DNA from: JBOGDS01 sp050743075
GTDB taxonomy: Bacteria > Actinomycetota > Actinomycetes > Jiangellales > Jiangellaceae
Assembly: GCA_050743075.1 (NCBI GenBank)
Contig: JBOGDS010000005.1
Coordinates: 1 to 64,000 of the forward strand
DNA: 64,000 nt
Reading direction: 5' to 3'
Program-made: the position numbers and the translations under genes
Part shown: one piece after another, positions 51,069 through 63,780 of the stretch
Numbering within the stretch: position 1 is the first letter of the stretch
Layout: each line of letters opens with the position of its first letter
Notes under the pieces: model-generated
Seen by the model: the letters and a program-made list of their open reading frames with translations, nothing else
Told to the model about the DNA's origin: nothing
The model's database searches: none

Positions 51069-51581
51069 GTGGCCACCCCGTCAAGCGAGGACGAGGTCGA
51101 CCGGCTGGTGCGGGCCTGGCGACGCGAGCGTCCCGACCTCGACGTCGGGCCGCTGGAGGTCCTCTCCCGGGTGAGCCGGCTCGCGCGGCACCTCGACCGC
51201 GGTCGCCGGGCGGCCTTCGCCGATCACGGCCTGGAACCGTGGGAGTTCGACGTGCTCGCGGCGCTGCGGCGGGCCGGCCATCCCTACGAGCTCTCACCCG
51301 GCGACTTGCTGGCGCGAACGCTCGTGACGAGCGGCACCATGACGGCGCGCGTCGACAAGCTCGTTGCTCGAGACCTGGTCCTGCGCCGCCGGGACACCAG
51401 CGACCGGCGAGGCGTGCGGGTCAGCCTGACCGTCGCCGGCAAGGACCGTGTCGACGCGGCCCTCGACGGGTTGCTCGCCCACGAGCGCAGACTGCTCGCC
51501 GGCCTCCCAGGCGCCGATCAGGTGCGCCTGGCCACGCTGCTCCGTACCCTCGTCGCTCCCTTCGACGACGCTGCCGGCTGA
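51069..51581 (+). CDS. MarR-family transcriptional regulator
   Basis: 170 residues from GTG. The winged helix is clear: LEPWEFDVLAALRRAGHPYELSPGDLLARTLVTSGTMTARVDKLVARDLVLRRRDTSDRRGVRVSLT spans recognition helix and wing. MarR proteins usually repress their own gene and a nearby gene and are released by phenolic or lipid ligands or by oxidation. The only same-strand gene downstream is the D,D-carboxypeptidase, 38 bp away. A matching palindrome lies just upstream. No conserved cysteine is seen, which argues against a thiol switch. Confidence 0.93.
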   Translation: MATPSSEDEVDRLVRAWRRERPDLDVGPLEVLSRVSRLARHLDRGRRAAFADHGLEPWEFDVLAALRRAGHPYELSPGDLLARTLVTSGTMTARVDKLVARDLVLRRRDTSDRRGVRVSLTVAGKDRVDAALDGLLAHERRLLAGLPGADQVRLATLLRTLVAPFDDAAG

Positions 51582-51619
51582 CGACCGACCGCACGGCCCG
51601 TCGTACGCTGTCGTCCACC

Positions 51620-52869
51620 ATGTCCGATATGCGACCTGCACCTGCTGCAACCCGCGCGACGGCCGCCAGCAGCGCCCGCCGTGGGCTGCGAAGCGTCGCG
51701 TACCTCGCCCTGCTCGCCGGCCTGAGTGCCGGCCTTGGTGCCGGGCCGGCGAGCGCCACCGCCCCGTCACCGACGACCGGGCCGACGGCAGACGCACGAC
51801 CGACTCTGAGCTGGACGCTCACGCCTCCGCCCCGGTCGCCGTTCGACGAGGCAGTCGGCGGCGCACGGCTGGCGACCGTCGACGAGCCCGCGGTCTCCGC
51901 CGGCGCGCCGCCGTTGCCCGTCGTCGACGCGACCACCTGGCTGGTCGCGGACCTCGGCTCCGGCGACGTCATCGCTGCGCTCGGGGCCCACCGGCAGCTA
52001 CCTCCCGCGAGCACGATCAAGCTGCTCACCGCGCTCGCCGTCCTGCCCGCCATCGACCCGCGGGAGCGCTACACCGCGACGGACTTGGACACGAGAACCG
52101 GCGGCAGCCGAGTCGGGCTGGTCCCGGGCGAGGAGTACTCGATCGGAGACCTCGAGCACGGGATGCTGCTGGCCTCCGGCAACGACGCCGCGCACGCCCT
52201 GGCCATGCTCGTCGGCGGCGAGGGTCACGCGACCCGCCTGATGAACGACGAAGCCGAGCGGCTGGGCGCGTTCGACACGACTGCGAAGACGCCCCACGGG
52301 CTGGACGTGCCGGGACAGGCAACCTCGGTCTACGACCTCGCCTTGATCGCCCGCGCCGTGCTGGCCGACGACAAGCTCGCCACGCTCGTTCGCACGCCGA
52401 AGTACGACTTCCCCGGCCTGGCGGGTGGGACCTTCCAGATCCAGAACCACAACCGTCTGCTGGGCAGCTACCGGGGCGCCGTCGGCCTGAAGACGGGATA
52501 CACGAGCCTCGCCGGGCACACCTTGGTCGCCGCCGCCGAACGGCAGGGCGCCCGGCTCGTCGCCGTCGTCCTCGGTGCCGACGGTCGGGCGGAGCCCGCT
52601 GCCGCCAGCCTGCTCGACTGGGGGTTCACGACCCGTGAGGTCGTCGCGCCGGTCGGCACGTTGGTGACCACGAAGGACGTTGCGGCGGCCGTCGCGCAGC
52701 GGGACGAGACGCCGGTGGCGGTCGCGCCGGCACCGCAGCAGGCCCTCGACGACCTGGACGGCGCCCCAGCCGGCGCACCCATGCCGGCCTGGGTCGGCCT
52801 GCTGGCTGTCCCGCCCGTGGCCGGCCTGGTCGCGCTCTGGTGGCGGCGGCGGCGCAGGTCGTCAGGCCG

Positions 52870-52885
<16 letters not shown>
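51620..52885 (+). CDS. D-alanyl-D-alanine carboxypeptidase (DacA/PBP5-type, serine protease S11)
   Basis: 421 residues. A signal peptide (SVAYLALLAGLSAGLGAGPASA) is followed by the penicillin-binding catalytic domain: PPASTIKLLTAL with the active-site Ser in SxxK, SGN as the SxN triad, and KTGYT. A C-terminal helix (WVGLLAVPPVAGLVALWW) and basic tail anchor it in the membrane. It trims the terminal D-Ala of peptidoglycan stem peptides. The long frame upstream of ATG 51620 is a shadow of the MarR gene. Its last 16 bp overlap the convergent 2H-phosphoesterase gene. Confidence 0.94.
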
Positions 52886-55756
<2,871 letters not shown>

Positions 55757-55914
55757 CGAGCCCTCCGCCGATCGGCAGGAGCCCGACCACAGGTATGGCA
55801 GCCGTCCATCGACACATCGTACGGACGGGCTTCCGCAGCCGTGCGCGGCCGCCGGGAAATCGTGATCGATGCTGTGTGAGGATGTCGTGCTGCGGCCGTC
55901 GCGGGAGGCGTGGA

Positions 55915-56865
55915 GTGAAGCTGCTGGTCACCGGCGGATCCGGATACATCGGCTCGGTCGTGGCCGCGTTGCTCCTCGACGCGGGCCATCGGGTCGTCGT
56001 GCTCGACAACCTGTCGACGGGGCATCGCGACGCCGTCCCGGACGGCGCCGATTTCGTCGAGGCCCACGTGTCCGACGCTGCTGCCGTCCTCACCGATGGC
56101 GGCTTCGACGCGGTACTGCACTTCGCGGCCAGGTCGTTGGTCGCCGAGTCGGTCGCGCGTCCGGAGTTGTACTGGGCGAACAACGTCGTCGGATCGCTGG
56201 CGTTGCTGTCCGCGATGCGTTCCGCCAGGGTCCGTCGCCTGGTCTTCTCCTCGACGGCGGCGACGTATGGCAACCCGGCGGAGACGCCGATCACCGAGGA
56301 TGCGCCTGCGGCCCCGCTCAACCCGTACGGCCAGTCGAAGCTGGCCATCGAACACGCCATCGCCGGCGAGGCCGTGGCATCCGGGCTCGCTGCGGTGAGC
56401 CTGCGGTACTTCAACGTCGGCGGCTCGCACCGGGGCCGCGGCGAGCGCCACGACCCGGAGACGCACCTGATCCCGAATGTCCTCGCGGTACCAGCCGGTC
56501 GTCGTGAGGCCGTCGACGTGTTCGGCACCGACTACCCGACGCACGACGGCACTGCCGTGCGCGACTACCTGCACGTCGGGGATCTGGCCGGCGCGCACCT
56601 GCTCGCGCTCGACGCTGCCCAGCCCGGCACGCACAGCGTCTACAACCTTGGCACGGGCACCGGCTACTCGGTCCGCGAGGTCGTCGACGCGTGCCGCCGT
56701 GTGACCGGCCATCCGGTGCCGCACGTCGACCGCGATCGGCGGCCCGGTGACCCGCCCGTCCTCGTGGCGAGCGGCGCACTGGCCAAGACCGCGTTGGGGT
56801 GGACGCCGCAGCGTGGCCTGGACCGCATCGTCTCCGACGCGTGGTCGTTCCTGTGCGGGCCGTAG
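55915..56865 (+). CDS. galE: UDP-glucose 4-epimerase
   Basis: 316 residues from GTG after GGGAGG. Extended SDR with GGSGYIG (7-13), HFAARS, SSTAATYG and the catalytic YGQSK; YFNVGGSHRGRGERHDPETHLIPNV and DYPTHDGTAVRDYLHVGDLA are strongly GalE-like. It interconverts UDP-glucose and UDP-galactose. It overlaps galK by 13 bp, so the two serve the Leloir pathway of galactose use and could also supply the polysaccharide. Divergent from the CNNM/CBS gene with a 158-bp promoter region. Confidence 0.95.
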   Translation: MKLLVTGGSGYIGSVVAALLLDAGHRVVVLDNLSTGHRDAVPDGADFVEAHVSDAAAVLTDGGFDAVLHFAARSLVAESVARPELYWANNVVGSLALLSAMRSARVRRLVFSSTAATYGNPAETPITEDAPAAPLNPYGQSKLAIEHAIAGEAVASGLAAVSLRYFNVGGSHRGRGERHDPETHLIPNVLAVPAGRREAVDVFGTDYPTHDGTAVRDYLHVGDLAGAHLLALDAAQPGTHSVYNLGTGTGYSVREVVDACRRVTGHPVPHVDRDRRPGDPPVLVASGALAKTALGWTPQRGLDRIVSDAWSFLCGP

Positions 56866-57986
56866 TCGCCTTCCGGTCTGCGTACGGACGGGAGCCCGAC
56901 GGGGTCTGGGCGGCGCCGGGCCGGGTCAACCTGATCGGGGAGCACACCGACTACAACGAGGGCTTCGTCCTGCCGCTGGCCCTGGCGCAGCGGGTCGTCG
57001 TCGCCGCCGCGCTCTCGCCCGAGGGGCAGACCAGGGCGCTCTCCCTGCAGGCACCGGATGACGTCGTGGCCTTCCGTGCCGCCGCCATCGCGCCGGGTCA
57101 GCTCGACGGTTGGGGGTCGTACGTGGCCGGAGTGGCCTGGGCGCTGGCCGATGCGGGCCAGGTGAGCGGCGATCTCGACATCGTCGTGGACGGCGATGTG
57201 CCGCTGGGTGCGGGATTGTCGTCGTCCGCGGCGTTGGAGTGCGCAGTGGCGATCGCCTGGTCGGACCTGTTCGGGCTACCGCTGGACCGCACCAGTCTCG
57301 CCCGGATCGGCCAGCGGGCCGAGAACGGTTTCGTCGGCGCACCCACCGGGATCATGGACCAGATGGCGTCGATGCACGGCCGCGACGGCTGTGCCGTCTT
57401 CCTCGACACCCGGTCCCTCGTCGTCTCGCCGATCCCGCTCGACCTGAACGGACCCGGCTCGGCCCTGCTCGTCGTGGACACCAAGGCGCCGCACCGGCAT
57501 GTCGACGGCGAGTACGCCGCCCGTCGACATGACTGCGAGCAGGCGGCGGCGACCTTGGGCGTGCCGGCGCTGCGCGACGCGACGCTCCCCGCTCTCGAGG
57601 AACTGCCGCCTGCGCTGCGCCGCCGCGCGCGGCACGTCGTGACCGAGAACGACCGCGTCCTCGACGTCGTCGCCCTCCTGCGTTCCGGCGCCGACCCGCG
57701 CGAGATCGGGCCCTTGCTCACCGCCTCACACGTCTCGCTGCGTGATGACTTCGAGGTGACGGTCCCCGAGGTCGACGTTGCGGTCGACACCCTGCTGGAG
57801 GCCGGCGCCCACGGCGCCCGCATCACCGGCGGCGGCTTCGGCGGCTGCGTGATCGCCTTGGTCGACGCCAGCCGGGTGCCCGCGAGCGTCGCCGCCGTCA
57901 AAGCCGCGTACGCCAGGCGAGGCTTCGACCCGCCCACGGCCTTCGTCGCCGTCCCATCGCCCGGCGCCCGCCGCATCGCTCCTTGA
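56853..57986 (+). CDS. galK: Galactokinase
   Basis: 377 residues from GTG 56853 (overlapping the galE end). GHMP kinase marks: APGRVNLIGEHTDYNEGFVLPLAL (galactokinase signature), DVPLGAGLSSSAALECAVA (ATP loop), GIMDQMASMHG with the catalytic Asp, and ITGGGFGGCVIAL. It phosphorylates galactose at C1. Homology begins at AVVAFRSAYGREPDG, and GTG 56841 is an in-frame alternative. Together with galE and the next importer it suggests uptake and use of galactose or a galactoside. Confidence 0.95.
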   Translation: MRAVVAFRSAYGREPDGVWAAPGRVNLIGEHTDYNEGFVLPLALAQRVVVAAALSPEGQTRALSLQAPDDVVAFRAAAIAPGQLDGWGSYVAGVAWALADAGQVSGDLDIVVDGDVPLGAGLSSSAALECAVAIAWSDLFGLPLDRTSLARIGQRAENGFVGAPTGIMDQMASMHGRDGCAVFLDTRSLVVSPIPLDLNGPGSALLVVDTKAPHRHVDGEYAARRHDCEQAAATLGVPALRDATLPALEELPPALRRRARHVVTENDRVLDVVALLRSGADPREIGPLLTASHVSLRDDFEVTVPEVDVAVDTLLEAGAHGARITGGGFGGCVIALVDASRVPASVAAVKAAYARRGFDPPTAFVAVPSPGARRIAP

Positions 57987-57994
57987 GTACGCGC

Positions 57995-58879
57995 TCAGCT
58001 CTTCAGCGAACCGGCCATCAGGCCGCTGATGAAGTACCGGCCGAGCAGGATGTACACGACCAGCGTCGGCAGGGACGTGATCAGCGCGCCGGCCATGCTG
58101 GCCGCGTAGTCGGTGAGCTGCCCGCCGGCGAGCGCGTTGAGGGCGATCGTCACCGGTCCGTTGCGCGTGTTCGACAGGAAGATCGCGAACAGGAAGTCGT
58201 TCCAGACCGACGTGAACTGCCAGATCAGTGTCACCACGAGGCCCGGCGCCGACAGCGGCAGGATGATCGAGGCGTACGTGCGGATCATGCCCGCCCCGTC
58301 GACGCGTCCGGCCTCGATCAGGTCGACGGGAATCGTCGTCGCGTAGTAGCCGCGGAAGATGAGCGTGCAGATCGGGATGCCGTACACGACGTGCGCCAGG
58401 ATCAGCGTCGGGATGCCGCCCGGCAGGCCGAGGTCGAGCGTGAGCTGGCGCAGCGGGATCATCACCGCCTGGTAGGGGATGAACATCCCGAACAGGAACA
58501 GCGTGAATACCAGGTCGGCGTACGGGAAGCGCCACCGCGACAGGACGAAGCCGTTGAGCGAGCCGAGGACCGCCGCGATGATCGACGCGGGAATCGCCAG
58601 CGTGAACGTCCGCAACAGCGACGGGTTGAGCGCCTCCCAGGCGCGGCTCCACGCCTCGGTGGTCCACGCGTCTGGCAGTGACCACGCGTTCGAGACCCCG
58701 GTCTCGGTCGCCGGCTTGAAGCTGGTCACCAGCAGCACGTAAACCGGGATCAGCACGACGATCACGAACAGCAGCAGCAAGGCGTACCGCACCGTCCGGG
58801 CGGTCGCCGTCCGCGCCGGCGTCGACACCGTTCGCGGCCGCGCTGGCGGCGCCGGGCGGGTCACCGTCTGGGCGGTCAT
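57995..58879 (-). CDS. Carbohydrate ABC transporter permease, MalG type (second importer)
   Basis: 294 residues. Six helices; the EAA loop reads EAGRVDGAGMIRTYASIILP. The N-terminal tail is Pro/Thr/Arg-rich and cytoplasmic. ATG 58879 overlaps the MalF-type stop by 4 bp. It is the last gene of the importer operon and converges on galK with only 8 bp between stops. No ATPase gene accompanies it, as in the first importer. Confidence 0.94.
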   Translation of the reverse strand: MTAQTVTRPAPPARPRTVSTPARTATARTVRYALLLLFVIVVLIPVYVLLVTSFKPATETGVSNAWSLPDAWTTEAWSRAWEALNPSLLRTFTLAIPASIIAAVLGSLNGFVLSRWRFPYADLVFTLFLFGMFIPYQAVMIPLRQLTLDLGLPGGIPTLILAHVVYGIPICTLIFRGYYATTIPVDLIEAGRVDGAGMIRTYASIILPLSAPGLVVTLIWQFTSVWNDFLFAIFLSNTRNGPVTIALNALAGGQLTDYAASMAGALITSLPTLVVYILLGRYFISGLMAGSLKS

Positions 58880-59763
58880 CGGCCGCGCTCCGCCCGGGCG
58901 TTCTGGACCAGGTACGGGATCACCAGCAGCGCGACGATCACCAGCAGCACGATCGCGATCGCCGAGGCCTTCGCGTAGTCGTTGGTCAGCAGCGTCTGCC
59001 ACATGTAGACCGCCGGCACCTCGGTGACGAACTGCGCGCCCGACACGGCCATGATCAGGTCGAACATCTTCATCGACATGTGCCCGACGACGATCAACGC
59101 GGACAGGGCGACTGGCGAGAGCTGCGGGAAGATGACGTGCCGGTAGAGCTGGAACTCCGTCGCGCCGTCCATCCGGGCGGCCTCGCGCAGCTCGCCGGGG
59201 ATGCCGCGGAAGCCGGCCAGGAACAGCGCCATGACGTACCCGGACAGCTGCCAGATGGCCGGCAGCGCCATCGCGGCCATACCCCAGGTCGGGTGCGACC
59301 ACCACGGGTTCTGCAGGAAGTCCAGCCCGATCATCCCGAACAGGGCGTTCAGCCCGCCGGCGTTCTCGCCCTCCGCGCTGTTGAGCAGCCAACGCCACAC
59401 CACGCCGGACGCGACGAACGAGACCGCCATCGGAAACAGATAGACCGAGCGGAAGAAGCCCTCGCCCTTTGCCCCCTTCTCCAGCAGCAGGGCCCAGAGC
59501 AGGCCGAAGAAGATCGTGCCGATGATGAACACGACCGTCAGCACGGCCAGGTTGCGCAGGGAGTGCAGGAATCGGTCCTCACCGAACAGGTTCGTGTAGT
59601 TCTCGAACCCGACGTAGTTCTCGGCCGGCCGCGCCGAGTGCCGGTCGGTCAGCGAGAGGTTGACGGTCGACCCGATCAGGCCGTAGACGAAGACCCCGAT
59701 GGCGATGATCGACGGCGTCACCAGGAGGAGTCCCGGTCCCCAGGACCTGATCCCATGCCTCAC
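58876..59763 (-). CDS. Carbohydrate ABC transporter permease, MalF type (second importer)
   Basis: 295 residues from GTG. First helix GLLLVTPSIIAIGVFVYGL, five more helices, and the EAA loop EAARMDGATEFQLYRHVIFP. It pairs with the MalG-type permease downstream. A hairpin separates it from the binding-protein gene upstream, the same layout as in the first importer operon. Confidence 0.94.
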   Translation of the reverse strand: MRHGIRSWGPGLLLVTPSIIAIGVFVYGLIGSTVNLSLTDRHSARPAENYVGFENYTNLFGEDRFLHSLRNLAVLTVVFIIGTIFFGLLWALLLEKGAKGEGFFRSVYLFPMAVSFVASGVVWRWLLNSAEGENAGGLNALFGMIGLDFLQNPWWSHPTWGMAAMALPAIWQLSGYVMALFLAGFRGIPGELREAARMDGATEFQLYRHVIFPQLSPVALSALIVVGHMSMKMFDLIMAVSGAQFVTEVPAVYMWQTLLTNDYAKASAIAIVLLVIVALLVIPYLVQNARAERGR

Positions 59764-59794
59764 ATGTGCTCCTCGCCGCAGCAGGCGCAGACGT

Positions 59795-59844
59795 GATCAT
59801 TGCCGATCTGGTGTCGTCCAGGCAGCACCAAACCGGCAAAGATC
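59795..59844 (-). terminator. Intercistronic hairpin of the second importer operon
   Basis: A 19-bp stem (59795-59813 with 59826-59844) with one mismatch and two G-U pairs and a 12-base loop, in the 105-bp gap between binding-protein and MalF-type genes. It probably reduces read-through or protects the upstream mRNA end. Confidence 0.65.
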
Positions 59845-59868
59845 ATCGTCTGGCGGCCGACGTCCTGG

Positions 59869-61146
59869 CTAGCCGGCCTGGCTCTCGGCCGCGGCGGAAA
59901 GCGCCTCCTGGAACTGGCCGACATCGCCGCTGCTGCTGAACTGGCCGACCGCGGAGTTGGCCGCGTCGATCCAGCCGATCGGACCGGCCGAGCCGTGGGC
60001 CAGCGACGGCGCCAGCGTGTCCTGTGCCCAGTCCTGCATGGCGGACTGCTGGTACGGCGGGTAGTCGGCCGGCTCGGCGTCGGTGCGGGCCGGGATCGAG
60101 CCCTTCGCCACGTTGAACTCGCGCTGCCCGTCGGCACTGCCGACGACACTCAGCCAGCACTCGGTGCCCTCCGGGTTCGGGGCACCCACCGGCAGCACGA
60201 ACGAGTCGGCAAGCCACTGGTACACACCGTCGGTGCCGGGGGCGGGCCAGTAAACGTAGTCGTCCGGGGCGGCCAGCTGCTCCAGGTCGAGGTTGGCCGC
60301 GACCCAGTCGCCCATCAGCGTGTACGCCGCCTGTCCACCGGTGACGTAGTTGAGCGCGTCCGGCCAGTCCAGGCTGGCCCGATCTGTGTTGGCGTACTCG
60401 AGCATCCGTCCGTACTTCTCCAGCGCGGCGGTCACGTCGCTGCTGGACCAGTCGCCACCGTCGTACAGCTCGCTGTAACCGTCGGGTCCGAGCTCGGCAA
60501 TGAGGACGGCCTCGAGCAGCATGGTCTGCGTCCAGTCGGTCGCGATCGCCAGCGGTGCCTCGATCCCGGACGAGCGCAGCGTCTCCAGGTCGGCCAGCCA
60601 GGCGTCGACGTCCGCCGGCGCCTCGGTGGACACGCCCGCCCCCTGCAGGACGGACGGGTTCGCCCAGACGATGTTGGCGCGGTGGATGTTCGCCGGAATC
60701 GAGTAGATGCTGCCGTCGACGGTGATGCTCTCGACCAGCCCCTCCGGGAACGCGTCGTTGAGACCGAACTCCTCGTAGAGGCCGCTGACGTCCTCGATCT
60801 GCTCAGCCTCGATGTAGTCGGTCAGCTCGGCGCCCGCGTGGGCCTGGAAGGTGTCCGGCGGCTCGTTGGTCTGCAGCCGAGACGCCAACACCTGCTTGGC
60901 GTTGCTTCCGGCGCCGCCGGCGACGGCACCGTTGACGAACTCGAAATCCGGGCACTCCTGCTCGAACACCGAGACCATGCCGTCGAGGCCCGCCTTCTCG
61001 CCACCCGCGGCCCACCAGGTGAAGACCTCGACCTCGCCCGAGGCCTCGCCATCCGTCGTGCTGCCATCATCTCCGTCGTCGCCTCCGCAGGCGGCCAAGG
61101 CGAGCCCGGCCACCGCGAGGCTGGCGATCAACGACGTGCGTCGCAT
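59869..61146 (-). CDS. ABC transporter sugar-binding lipoprotein (second importer)
   Basis: 425 residues. Signal peptide MRRTSLIASLAVAGLALAAC with lipobox Cys20, then a short acidic linker. Family 1 solute-binding marks include EVFTWWAAGGEKAGLDGMV, FQAHAGAELTDYI and PANIHRANIVWANPSVL, a pattern common in glucose- or galactose-type binding proteins; the ligand is not certain. Nearby galK and galE favour galactose or a galactoside. The upstream region holds a 17-bp element that recurs before the ROK gene. Confidence 0.94.
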   Translation of the reverse strand: MRRTSLIASLAVAGLALAACGGDDGDDGSTTDGEASGEVEVFTWWAAGGEKAGLDGMVSVFEQECPDFEFVNGAVAGGAGSNAKQVLASRLQTNEPPDTFQAHAGAELTDYIEAEQIEDVSGLYEEFGLNDAFPEGLVESITVDGSIYSIPANIHRANIVWANPSVLQGAGVSTEAPADVDAWLADLETLRSSGIEAPLAIATDWTQTMLLEAVLIAELGPDGYSELYDGGDWSSSDVTAALEKYGRMLEYANTDRASLDWPDALNYVTGGQAAYTLMGDWVAANLDLEQLAAPDDYVYWPAPGTDGVYQWLADSFVLPVGAPNPEGTECWLSVVGSADGQREFNVAKGSIPARTDAEPADYPPYQQSAMQDWAQDTLAPSLAHGSAGPIGWIDAANSAVGQFSSSGDVGQFQEALSAAAESQAG

Positions 61147-61238
61147 GCTGTGCCTCCTGCAGGTCTGCCCGCCGCGGACGGCGCCGCGGCTTGCGATCGA
61201 GTGCGGTCGTTCGTCCGACAGTGGAGGCTGATCACACC

Positions 61239-61255
61239 GCCGTCAAGAGGTGAAG
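61239..61255 (-). promoter_or_regulatory. Candidate ROK operator/-35 region before the binding-protein gene
   Basis: Minus strand CTTCACCTCTTGACGGC, about 93 bases before the ATG. It contains a -35-like TTGACG with a -10-like CACTGT 17 bases on. It matches the site before the ROK gene at 16 of 17 bases. Confidence 0.65.
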
Positions 61256-61283
61256 ACAAGTTCTCCCGGATCGTGTCCTTCGT

Positions 61284-62489
61284 TCAGGTAGGAGCCAGGG
61301 TCCCTGCGATGGGCATCCGCACCCTGCCGGCGTCGTAGTCGGCGTCCTGCAACACCAGGGCGAGTGCCCCGAGCACCTGCGCCCGGTCGCCGAGGGTGCT
61401 GGCGACGACCTCCGCGACGGCTGCGGCACTCGGGATCGCGAACCGGCGCACGACGTCGCGCAACGGGTCGAGCAGGAGATCTCCCGCGCCGGCGAGATCC
61501 CCGCCGATCACCACCGTCTGCGGGTTGAGCAGGTTCGCCAGGTTCGCCACCGCCACGCCCAGATGGCGGCCGACGTCCTCGATCACGCGCTGGCATCCGA
61601 TGTCGCCCTCGTGCGCCCGGTCGATCACGTCGCCGATCGACAATGCGCCACCATGACTCTGCTCCAGCAGCCCCAGGATGACCGGCACGGAGGCGAACGT
61701 CTCCAGGCAGCCGCGGTTTCCGCAGCGGCAGACCCGGCCTCTCTCGTCGATGGTCGTGTGCCCGATCTCTCCCGCCGTGCCCGCCACGCCGCGGTGCAGG
61801 TGGCCGTTGATCACCAGGCCGGCACCGATGCCTGATGCGATCTTGATGTACGCCACGTTGCGCTGACCGCGGGCACAACCCCACATGACCTCGGCGAGCG
61901 CACCCAGGTTGGCGTCGTTGTCGACCAGGACCGGCAGGTCGAGCCGGGCCCTGACCGCGTCGGCCGGGCGCACCCCTACCCACTCGGGCAGGATCGAGCT
62001 GGCCCCGATCTGACCGGACCGCGAGTCGACCGGGCCGGGGATGCCGACGCAGACGCCGACTATCGAGGACCGGTCGCCGTCGGCCCGCTCGAGCAGTTGC
62101 TCGACCAACGCCGCCGCGAGGTCGATCCCGTCCTCGGCGCGGTGCTGCGGCGGCAACGGCACCTGCTCCTCCGCCAGCACCTCGTGGGCGAGGTCTGCCA
62201 CCGCAACGCGCAGGTGGCGACGACCGAAGTCGATGCCGATCGCGAGTCCCGCAGACCGGCTGACGCTCACGGCACGGGCACGCCGCCCGCTACTCACCGT
62301 GTCGCTCACGCGGAGCAGGCCGGTTGCCGCCAGGTCGTTCACGATGTTCGACACGGTGGCCGCCGACAGGCCGGTGACCCGCGCGATCTCGGCCTGGGTG
62401 AGTGAGCCGGCCGCCCGGATCGCGGCGCCCACGCGACGTTGGTTCGCCGCTCGAAGCGCACTCTGCGATCCCGGGGGCCGGCTGGCCAT
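61284..62489 (-). CDS. ROK-family transcriptional repressor
   Basis: 401 residues. N-terminal winged helix (RRVGAAIRAAGSLTQAEIARVTGLSAATVSNIVNDLAATGLL, about 18-60) joined to a ROK sugar-kinase-like domain: IGIDFGRRHLRVAVAD, DNDANLGALAEVMWG, GIGAGLVINGHLHRGVAGTAGEIGH and the zinc site CRCGNRGCLE. ROK repressors let go of DNA when a sugar or sugar phosphate binds. It lies directly upstream of the importer genes on the same strand, and the same 17-bp element stands before both, so it probably controls itself and the importer. Confidence 0.94.
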   Translation of the reverse strand: MASRPPGSQSALRAANQRRVGAAIRAAGSLTQAEIARVTGLSAATVSNIVNDLAATGLLRVSDTVSSGRRARAVSVSRSAGLAIGIDFGRRHLRVAVADLAHEVLAEEQVPLPPQHRAEDGIDLAAALVEQLLERADGDRSSIVGVCVGIPGPVDSRSGQIGASSILPEWVGVRPADAVRARLDLPVLVDNDANLGALAEVMWGCARGQRNVAYIKIASGIGAGLVINGHLHRGVAGTAGEIGHTTIDERGRVCRCGNRGCLETFASVPVILGLLEQSHGGALSIGDVIDRAHEGDIGCQRVIEDVGRHLGVAVANLANLLNPQTVVIGGDLAGAGDLLLDPLRDVVRRFAIPSAAAVAEVVASTLGDRAQVLGALALVLQDADYDAGRVRMPIAGTLAPT

Positions 62490-62518
62490 GGACCAGAGGG
62501 TCCCTCGACCGCCGCCTT

Positions 62519-62535
62519 GCCGTCAAGAAGTGAAG
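62519..62535 (-). promoter_or_regulatory. Candidate ROK operator/-35 region before the ROK gene
   Basis: Minus strand CTTCACTTCTTGACGGC, 30 bases before the ATG; one base differs from the element at 61239-61255. Includes TTGACG as a possible -35 box. The repetition at two functionally linked genes is the main support. Confidence 0.65.
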
Positions 62536-62565
62536 GCACGGCTCACCGGCGGCATCGACCTGAGT

Positions 62566-63780
62566 TCAGGCGGTCGCCTTCTGGAGATTGCCGTCCAGTG
62601 CGGCCAGGAACTCCTCGGTCGTCAGCCAGTCCTGGTCCGGGCCGATGAGCAGCGCCAGATCCTTGGTCATCTGGCCGCTCTCGACGGTGTCGACGCAGAC
62701 CCTCTCCAGCGTTCGGGCGAATGCGGTGACGTCGGGCGTGCCGTCCAGCTTGCCACGGTGCCGCAGGCCGCCGGTCCAGGCGAAGATCGACGCAATCGGG
62801 TTGGTCGACGTGGGCTGACCGGCCTGGTGCTGCCGGAAGTGACGCGTCACCGTCCCGTGCGCCGCCTCCGCCTCGACCGTCCGGCCGTCAGGCGTCATCA
62901 GCACCGACGTCATCAACCCGAGCGAGCCGAAGCCTTGCGCCACGGTGTCGGACTGGACGTCGCCGTCGTAGTTCTTGCAGGCCCAGACGTAGCCGCCCTC
63001 CCATTTCAGTGCCGCAGCCACCATGTCGTCGATGAGGCGGTGCTCGTACGTGAGCCCGGCGGCCTCGAAGTCGGCCTTGAACTCGGACTCGAACACCTCG
63101 GCGAACAGGTCCTTGAACCGGCCGTCGTACGCCTTGAGGATCGTGTTCTTGGTCGACAGGTAGACCGGGTAGCGGCGGTCGAGCCCGTACCGGAACGATG
63201 CCCGGGCGAAATCTCTAATCGAGTCGTCGTAGTTGTACATGCCCATCGCGATGCCGCCGCCGGAGAAGCGGGCGACCTCCATCTCGACCGGCTGGCCACC
63301 GTCGGTCGGCGTGTACGTGATCGTGACGACGCCTGGACCGGGTACCACGAAGTCGGATGCGCGGTACTGGTCGCCATGAGCGTGACGGCCGATGACGATC
63401 GGCTTGGTCCAGCTCGGCACGAGGCGTGGAACGTTGCTCATGATGATCGGCTCGCGGAACACCACGCCGCCGAGGATGTTGCGGATCGTCCCGTTCGGCG
63501 AGCGCCACATCCTCTTCAGTGCGAACTCTGCCACCCGAGCCTCGTCAGGAGTGATCGTCGCGCACTTGACGCCGACGCCGTGCTCTTTGATCGCGTTGGC
63601 GGCATCGACCGTGATCTGGTCGTCGGTGGCGTCACGCTGCTGGATCGACAGGTCGAAGTACCTCAGGTCCACGTCGAGGTACGGATGGATGAGCCGATCC
63701 TTGATGAATGCCCAGATGATCCGGGTCATCTCGTCGCCGTCGAGCTCGACGACGGGGCCGGCAACCTTGATCTTCGCCAT
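62566..63780 (-). CDS. icd: NADP-dependent isocitrate dehydrogenase (homodimeric, IDH1-like type)
   Basis: 404 residues. The sequence follows the eukaryote-like subfamily: [47 protein letters not shown] (substrate Ser and Arg), the catalytic Tyr and Lys region, and [19 protein letters not shown] plus [12 protein letters not shown] for NADP binding. It converts isocitrate to 2-oxoglutarate in the TCA cycle and makes NADPH. It follows a malate-dehydrogenase-like gene on the same strand with 84 bp between, a TCA pairing. Confidence 0.97.
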   Translation of the reverse strand: MAKIKVAGPVVELDGDEMTRIIWAFIKDRLIHPYLDVDLRYFDLSIQQRDATDDQITVDAANAIKEHGVGVKCATITPDEARVAEFALKRMWRSPNGTIRNILGGVVFREPIIMSNVPRLVPSWTKPIVIGRHAHGDQYRASDFVVPGPGVVTITYTPTDGGQPVEMEVARFSGGGIAMGMYNYDDSIRDFARASFRYGLDRRYPVYLSTKNTILKAYDGRFKDLFAEVFESEFKADFEAAGLTYEHRLIDDMVAAALKWEGGYVWACKNYDGDVQSDTVAQGFGSLGLMTSVLMTPDGRTVEAEAAHGTVTRHFRQHQAGQPTSTNPIASIFAWTGGLRHRGKLDGTPDVTAFARTLERVCVDTVESGQMTKDLALLIGPDQDWLTTEEFLAALDGNLQKATA

